This document shows, piece after piece, positions 59,368 to 64,000 of a stretch of DNA of 64,000 nt. The DNA is taken from NCBI RefSeq assembly GCF_006829085.1, contig NZ_BJTC01000013.1:124001-188000 (forward strand), read 5' to 3'. The notes below the pieces were generated by a model that made no database searches, was not told where the DNA came from, and was given only the letters and a program-made list of their open reading frames with translations. This stretch comes from Chryseobacterium sp. ON_d1. GTDB taxonomy: Bacteria; Bacteroidota; Bacteroidia; Flavobacteriales; Weeksellaceae. How positions within the stretch are numbered: position 1 is the stretch's first letter; each line of letters opens with the position of its first letter. Made by a program: the position numbers and the translations under genes.

Positions 59368-60360
59368 ATGAGCAACACTTACAAATCAGCAGGAGTAGAC
59401 AAAGAAGAAGGATACAAAACGGTTGACAAGATCAAAAAGGCGGTCGGTGAAACCCACAATTCTAATGTACTGAATCATTTGGGAAGTTTTGGTGCTTTCT
59501 ATGAAATCGGTGGATATAAAAATCCGGTTCTTGTATCAGGAACAGATGGAGTAGGGACCAAGCTGAAAGTAGCTTTAGATACTAAAAAGTATGATTCTAT
59601 CGGTATAGATTGCTTCGCAATGTGTGCCAATGATATTCTTTGTCACGGTGCAAAACCTTTGTTCTTCTTAGATTATCTGGCTTGCGGAAAGCTTGATTCG
59701 GAAATCGCTGCAGAAATTGTTTTAGGAATGGTGGAAGCTTGTAAGGATAACAATTGTGCACTGATCGGTGGAGAAACTGCTGAAATGCCAGGAATGTACC
59801 AGCCGGGAGACTATGATGTTGCAGGATTCTGCGTAGGAATCGTAGAAAAGGATCAGATCATTGATGGGTCCAAGATTAAAGCTGGAAACAAAATTATTGC
59901 ATTACCAAGCTCAGGATTCCATTCAAACGGATTCTCTTTGGTAAGAAAAGTATTCCCGAACTTTGAAGAAGAGTTTGAAGGGAAACCTTTATATGAAACA
60001 CTTTTAGTTCCTACAAGATTATACTATAAAGATATCCATAAAGTATTGGAAGAAGTGAAAGTAGAAGGAATTGCTCACATCACAGGGGGCGGTCTTTATG
60101 AAAACGTTCCAAGAATTATTCCTGAAGGACTTTGTGCTTCTATTGACGGTTCAAAAATCAGAATTCCAAGTGTAATGCTTGAGCTTGAGAAGAGAGGTGG
60201 TGTGGCACGTGAGGAAATGTACGGAACATTCAATATGGGTGTTGGGATGATCATCGTTGTAGATGCTGAACATGCTGAAAAAGTATTACACCTTTTGGAT
60301 GATGCCTATGAAATTGGCGAAATCACTGAAGGTGCAGAGAAAATCAATTTATCACTATAA
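59368..60360 (+). CDS. purM: Phosphoribosylformylglycinamidine cyclo-ligase (AIR synthetase)
   Basis: Forms aminoimidazole ribonucleotide from FGAM with ATP, step five of purine synthesis (EC 6.3.3.1). The 330-residue protein shows SGTDGVGTKLKVA near residue 52, the DCFAMCANDILCHGAKPLFFLDY stretch, GGETAEMPGMY and the ITGGGLYENVPRI motif. It is first in the purM-purN-purH-purD cluster. The promoter is probably the one before the structured RNA at 59097, because no other consensus promoter lies between. Confidence 0.96.
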   Translation: MSNTYKSAGVDKEEGYKTVDKIKKAVGETHNSNVLNHLGSFGAFYEIGGYKNPVLVSGTDGVGTKLKVALDTKKYDSIGIDCFAMCANDILCHGAKPLFFLDYLACGKLDSEIAAEIVLGMVEACKDNNCALIGGETAEMPGMYQPGDYDVAGFCVGIVEKDQIIDGSKIKAGNKIIALPSSGFHSNGFSLVRKVFPNFEEEFEGKPLYETLLVPTRLYYKDIHKVLEEVKVEGIAHITGGGLYENVPRIIPEGLCASIDGSKIRIPSVMLELEKRGGVAREEMYGTFNMGVGMIIVVDAEHAEKVLHLLDDAYEIGEITEGAEKINLSL

Positions 60361-60365
60361 TAATA

Positions 60366-60437
60366 TAACAATGTAACAATATACCGATGTACCAATTAAA
60401 ATCATTGTTATATTGTTAGACTGCTACATTGTTACAT
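60366..60437. repeat. Mirrored 8-bp array between purM and purN
   Basis: Nine 8-bp units run without a phase break. TAACAATG, TAACAATA, TACCGATG and TACCAATT come first, then an AT-rich unit (60398-60405), then TGTTATAT, TGTTAGAC, TGCTACAT and TGTTACAT. Confidence 0.88.
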
Positions 60438-60444
60438 TCAAAAT

Positions 60445-61008
60445 ATGAAGAACATCGTTGTACTCGTCTCCGGTTCAGGAACAAATCTGCAGAGGATCAT
60501 TGATACTATTGACTCAGGAGAAATCCGGAATGCAAAAGTAACTCTGGTGGTTGCTGACAGGGAATGTTTCGGATTGGAAAGAGCAAAAAATCACAATATA
60601 GAAAATATACTCATTCCAAGAGGAAAGAATTTCAGCAGCGAATTGGCTAAAGTGATTCCACAAGATACAGATCTGATCGTATTGGCAGGATTCTTATCCA
60701 TTTTAAAACCGGAATTCTGCGAAAACTGGAATGGTAAAATAATCAATATTCATCCCGCATTGCTTCCGAAGTTCGGAGGAAAGGGAATGTGGGGGATGAA
60801 CGTTCATAATGCAGTCATTGAAGCGAAAGAAGTAGAGAGTGGGGCAACAGTGCATTTTGTAACGCCGGGTATTGATGAGGGAGAGGCTATTCTTCAGAAG
60901 TCTTTTGAAGTAACACCAGAAGATACTCCTGAAACACTGGCGCAGAAAGTTCACCAGATTGAATATGAAATATTTCCGGAAGCGATCAATAAGGTCCTGG
61001 GAAATTAA
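60445..61008 (+). CDS. purN: Phosphoribosylglycinamide formyltransferase
   Basis: Transfers formyl from 10-formyltetrahydrofolate to GAR, step three of purine synthesis (EC 2.1.2.2). The 187-residue protein has the GSGTNLQ loop at 10-16, the catalytic region IINIHPALLPKF with Asn and His, and the later HFVTPGIDEGEAI with the catalytic Asp. It is somewhat shorter than E. coli PurN (212) at the C-terminus, as is usual in this group. It lies 84 bases after purM across a repeat array. Confidence 0.95.
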   Translation: MKNIVVLVSGSGTNLQRIIDTIDSGEIRNAKVTLVVADRECFGLERAKNHNIENILIPRGKNFSSELAKVIPQDTDLIVLAGFLSILKPEFCENWNGKIINIHPALLPKFGGKGMWGMNVHNAVIEAKEVESGATVHFVTPGIDEGEAILQKSFEVTPEDTPETLAQKVHQIEYEIFPEAINKVLGN

Positions 61009-61014
61009 TAAATA

Positions 61015-61096
61015 TAACAATGTATCAGTGTACCAATTTACCAATTTACCAATGTTGAAGGTATTGTTACATTGCTAGACTGCTACATTGCTGCAT
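61015..61096. repeat. Mirrored 8-bp array between purN and purH
   Basis: Left units TAACAATG, TATCAGTG, TACCAATT, TACCAATT and TACCAATG occupy 61015-61054. A 10-base spacer follows. Right units TGTTACAT, TGCTAGAC, TGCTACAT and TGCTGCAT occupy 61065-61096. The right arm closely matches that of the purM-purN array. Confidence 0.88.
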
Positions 61097-61128
61097 TATC
61101 AAAAAATCTAAGTAAAAAATAAAAGTAA

Positions 61129-61169
61129 GTTCGGAGGTGAAAGACCCGAATACAGTTTGAAATAGCTGT
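61129..61169 (+). promoter_or_regulatory. Two-hairpin leader upstream of purH
   Basis: TTCGG (61130-61134) pairs with CCGAA (61146-61150), enclosing a purine-rich loop. The next hairpin is ACAG (61152-61155) with CTGT (61166-61169), extendable by two pairs. The first hairpin contains GGAGGTGA, a perfect Shine-Dalgarno sequence, 50-odd bases before the purH ATG and without a start codon at a usable distance. Control of purH is possible but unproven. Confidence 0.4.
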
Positions 61170-61193
61170 AAAAAGTAAAAAATTGAAAGTAAA

Positions 61194-62711
61194 ATGAGTA
61201 AAAAGAGAGTTTTAATCAGTGTTTCTGACAAAAGTGGGTTAATTGATTTCGCACAGTTTTTGGAAGCTCAGAATTATGAGTTGATCTCTACAGGAGGAAC
61301 GTTCAAACATTTGAAAGACGCTGGTTTAAATCCTATTCAGATTGATGAGGTAACCAATTTTCCTGAAATGCTGGATGGAAGAGTGAAGACTTTACATCCG
61401 AAAGTTCACGGAGGACTGCTGGCTGTCCGTAACAACGAAGAGCACATGAAAACCGTTCAGGAGCACGGAATTGGTCTGATAGACATGGTGATCGTAAATC
61501 TTTATCCTTTCTTTGAAAATGTAAACAAAGATATTTCTTTGCATGAGAAAGTAGAATTTATCGACATTGGTGGTCCGTCAATGCTTCGTTCTGCCGCTAA
61601 AAACTTTGATTCTGTAACGGTAATCACTGATGTTGATGACTATGCGGCAGTAAAAATTGAAATGGAACAAAACGGTGATACTTATATTGAAACCCGTAAA
61701 AAGCTTGCAGGAAAGGTATTTAACCTTACTTCTGCCTATGATGCAGCCATTTCAAGAATGCTTTTGGATGAAGAATATCCTACTTATCTGAATGCTTCTT
61801 ACAAAAAAGTTGCTGACTTAAGATATGGTGAGAATCCTCATCAGACAGCAGCTTATTATGTTTCTACTTTCGAGAATGGAGCCATGAAAGACTTCGAACA
61901 GCTTGGTGGTAAAGAACTTTCTTTCAACAATCTTCGTGATATGGACCTTTGCTGGAAAGTAGTTACCGAGTTTAAGGAAGAAATGGCTTGTTGCGCTGTA
62001 AAACATTCTACTCCTTGTGGCGTGGCGATCGGAACTTCAGCACTGGAAACTTACCAGAAAACATTCGAATGTGATCCGGTTTCCATCTTTGGCGGAATTG
62101 TTGCAATGAACTATAAAATTGATGCAGCAACAGCTGAAGAACTAAACAAAACATTCCTTGAAATTGTAATGGCGCCTGAGTTTGATGAAGAAGCCCTTGA
62201 AATTTTAAGAAAAAAGAAAAACCTGAGAATCATCAAAATCGTTAACCCTGTTTCTGATAAACAGACCTGGGTGAAAGTAGACGGAGGTATCCTTGTACAG
62301 GATAATGATCTTCACTTCTCAGACGATATCAAAGTCGTTACTCAGGTACAGCCTACAGAAGAGCAGAAAAAAGCTTTACTTTTCTCTCAGAGAGTGGTAA
62401 AATACGTGAAGTCAAATGCAATTGTGGTTTCCAACGGAATTCAGGCATTCGGTATCGGCGGTGGACAGGTTAACAGAATCTGGGCGACTCAGCAGGCTAT
62501 CGAAAGAGCTAAAGAAAAATTCTCCGGAGATCTGGTATTGGCTTCAGATGCATTTTTCCCTTTCCGTGATGTGGTAGATTTCTGTGCTCAGGAAGGTATC
62601 AAGGCCATTATTCAGCCAGGTGGAAGTGTAAAAGATCAGGACAGTATAGAAGCTGCTAACGAGCATGGTATACCAATGATGTTTACTGGGGTAAGACACT
62701 TTTTCCACTAA
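61194..62711 (+). CDS. purH: Bifunctional AICAR transformylase / IMP cyclohydrolase
   Basis: Catalyses the last two steps to IMP (EC 2.1.2.3 and 3.5.4.10). The 505-residue protein has an N-terminal MGS-like cyclohydrolase domain (VSDKSGLIDFAQFL and STGGTFKHL, then DGRVKTLHPKVHGGLLA). The C-terminal AICARFT domain has ADLRYGENPHQTAAYY, the CCAVKHSTPCGVAIG catalytic Lys-His region and ASDAFFPFRDVVDF. It lies 185 bases after purN, across a repeat array and a two-hairpin leader. Confidence 0.97.
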   Translation: MSKKRVLISVSDKSGLIDFAQFLEAQNYELISTGGTFKHLKDAGLNPIQIDEVTNFPEMLDGRVKTLHPKVHGGLLAVRNNEEHMKTVQEHGIGLIDMVIVNLYPFFENVNKDISLHEKVEFIDIGGPSMLRSAAKNFDSVTVITDVDDYAAVKIEMEQNGDTYIETRKKLAGKVFNLTSAYDAAISRMLLDEEYPTYLNASYKKVADLRYGENPHQTAAYYVSTFENGAMKDFEQLGGKELSFNNLRDMDLCWKVVTEFKEEMACCAVKHSTPCGVAIGTSALETYQKTFECDPVSIFGGIVAMNYKIDAATAEELNKTFLEIVMAPEFDEEALEILRKKKNLRIIKIVNPVSDKQTWVKVDGGILVQDNDLHFSDDIKVVTQVQPTEEQKKALLFSQRVVKYVKSNAIVVSNGIQAFGIGGGQVNRIWATQQAIERAKEKFSGDLVLASDAFFPFRDVVDFCAQEGIKAIIQPGGSVKDQDSIEAANEHGIPMMFTGVRHFFH

Positions 62712-62740
62712 TTAAAATAGAGTTAAAAAATAATTAGGGA

Positions 62741-62772
62741 TTGTATTTTTAGCATTCAAAATTATATATTTG
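62741..62772 (+). promoter_or_regulatory. Promoter of purD
   Basis: TTG (62741-62743), a 21-bp spacer and TATATTTG (62765-62772), giving a leader of about 23 bases. purD thus seems able to be transcribed separately from purMNH. Confidence 0.65.
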
Positions 62773-62800
62773 TAAAATAAGACTAGATAATAAATAAAGT

Positions 62801-64000
62801 ATGAGAATATTAATCATAGGTGAAGGCGGTAGAGAATCTGCTTTAGCGGCAAAGCTTCAGAATGACCCAAGAATTTCTAAAATGTTTTTTGCCAACGGGA
62901 ATGCTACTACCGATGTAATAGGGAAAAATGTTCATTTATCAGAAATCAAAGAACTTAGAGATTTCGCTATTAAAGAAAAGATTGATCTTACAATCGTAGG
63001 TCCTGAGGCTCCTCTTGTAGCAGGTATCAAGGACGAGTTTAAAAAGCACGATCTTAAGGTTTTCGGTCCTACTCAAAAAGTAGCAAGCCTTGAAGGAAGT
63101 AAAGCTTTCTCTAAGAAATTTATGCAGACCTATGATATCAAGACAGCTAAAGCTGTGGTATTTGATTCATATAATGAAGCGATAGAATATGTAAAGACAC
63201 AGCAATATCCTTTAGTGATCAAAGCAAGCGGTTTGGCTGGTGGTAAAGGTGTTGTTATTTGTGATACCCTTGAAGAAGCTGAAGCTACAATTCATGATTT
63301 TATGATCAGAAGAATTTATGGAGATGCCGGTATCCGTTTAGTTATTGAAGAATATTTACAAGGTTTTGAAGCGTCTATCATTGCATTCTCTAATGGTGAA
63401 AAACTATTCCCGTGTGTAGCTGCAAAAGACTATAAGAAAGCAGGAAACGGAGATACAGGACCAAATACAGGGGGTATGGGTTCGGTAGCTCCAAGTCCGG
63501 AATTTACTCAGGAACATTATGCAGACTTCGAGAAAAATATCTTGGAACCTACCCTTAAAGGTCTTAAAGCTGAAGGGTTCGGATTTAAAGGAATCATTTT
63601 CTTCGGATTAATGGTTACAAAAAACGGAGCGTACCTTCTTGAATATAACATGAGATTCGGAGATCCTGAAACACAGGTATTGATGGCACTGATGGAAAAT
63701 AATCTTCTGGATGTGATCCAGGATTGTATGGAAGGAAAAGACATCGAGCTTAAATTCAAAGACGAAAAAGCTGTTTGTCTTGTAATGTGCTCAGGAGGAT
63801 ATCCGAGAAATATCGAAACAGGTTTCGAGATCACAGGAGAAGATAAAATGAAGCACAGTAAGCTACTTTATGCTGGAGCAATCAGTAAGGGTGACAAAGT
63901 GGTTTCCAATGGCGGTAGAGTACTGAACATTGTAGCTACAGGAACTACTTATGAAGATGCCCGCAAAAAAGTGTACGAAGATGCATCTCATGTACATTTC
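62801..64000 (+). CDS. purD: Phosphoribosylamine-glycine ligase, partial (3' end outside the window)
   Basis: GAR synthetase joins phosphoribosylamine and glycine with ATP, step two of purine synthesis (EC 6.3.4.13). The frame is open for 400 codons from the ATG at 62801 to the window edge. Usual PurD is about 415-430 residues, so only a short C-terminal piece is missing. Visible motifs are LIIGEGGRESALA at the start, the ATP-grasp region VIKASGLAGGKGVVI, and the signature MRFGDPETQ. The family consensus has GxGGREHA; here the His of that motif is Ser (GGRESA). Confidence 0.95.
   Translation, partial: MRILIIGEGGRESALAAKLQNDPRISKMFFANGNATTDVIGKNVHLSEIKELRDFAIKEKIDLTIVGPEAPLVAGIKDEFKKHDLKVFGPTQKVASLEGSKAFSKKFMQTYDIKTAKAVVFDSYNEAIEYVKTQQYPLVIKASGLAGGKGVVICDTLEEAEATIHDFMIRRIYGDAGIRLVIEEYLQGFEASIIAFSNGEKLFPCVAAKDYKKAGNGDTGPNTGGMGSVAPSPEFTQEHYADFEKNILEPTLKGLKAEGFGFKGIIFFGLMVTKNGAYLLEYNMRFGDPETQVLMALMENNLLDVIQDCMEGKDIELKFKDEKAVCLVMCSGGYPRNIETGFEITGEDKMKHSKLLYAGAISKGDKVVSNGGRVLNIVATGTTYEDARKKVYEDASHVHF

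Noticed and set aside
1..64000. Search for tRNA, rRNA, insertion sequences, integrases, restriction-modification or other defence genes
   Set aside because: None of these is visible in any intergenic region or coding frame; the window is a chromosomal segment without obvious mobile genes.

Overview
The window comes from a Bacteroidota genome of class Flavobacteriia, and the gene set looks most like Chryseobacterium or a close relative. Grounds: low GC content; a SusC/SusD system; GLPGLI and DUF2339 proteins; double-glycine bacteriocin-like peptides; promoters of the flavobacterial type (TTG, 19-21 bp, TANNTTTG); and start regions without Shine-Dalgarno sequences. The genus is inferred from recalled family distribution and not from a search. 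I found no tRNA, rRNA, CRISPR array, insertion sequence or prophage.

Layout. 1-10.4 kb: an MFS carrier, an orphan double-glycine peptide, a YeiH-type carrier with its LysR regulator, a CLC anion transporter behind a fluoride riboswitch, a GLPGLI protein, a thioesterase, an ArsC/Spx-like protein, a second orphan peptide, gcvT, a secreted protein and idi. 10.4-22.9 kb: housekeeping genes including a HAD protein, a 3-phosphoglycerate dehydrogenase-like protein, mscL, the NAD(P)HX repair enzyme, yidD-lgt, rarA, a DUF2339 protein, a C1q-like secreted protein, pheA and a thioesterase. 23-29 kb: dnaA, a phosphatase/NTF2-like/methylase operon, a DUF4349 lipoprotein, a DUF2891 protein and an Mpo1-like protein. 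29-34.2 kb: an AraC regulator and a TolC-HlyD-MFS efflux operon. 34.4-37.6 kb: a TonB-dependent receptor with a siderophore-interacting reductase. 37.8-41.5 kb: a methyltransferase, a small membrane protein and metG.

41.8-54.6 kb is a starch/maltodextrin utilisation locus: susC, susD, susE, a GH97 enzyme, a GH13 enzyme, an exported NTF2-like protein and an MFS carrier, with an opposing sterol desaturase gene in the middle. The logic is outer-membrane capture and import (SusCDE), periplasmic hydrolysis (GH13, GH97) and inner-membrane uptake (MFS). 54.9-59.1 kb: a GMC oxidoreductase/MFS pair, pirin and an FMN reductase. 59.1-64 kb: purine genes purM, purN, purH and purD, the last cut by the window edge.

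The most interesting non-coding signals are these. A fluoride riboswitch lies before the CLC gene. A structured RNA with its own canonical promoter and terminator lies before purM and could be an attenuator or a small RNA. Phased 8-bp repeat arrays in mirrored orientation fill three successive pur intergenic regions, and related 7/8-mer arrays occur elsewhere. Several genes have start codons only 4-5 nt after the -7 element, which predicts leaderless mRNAs. Two six-cysteine double-glycine peptides lack any visible exporter.
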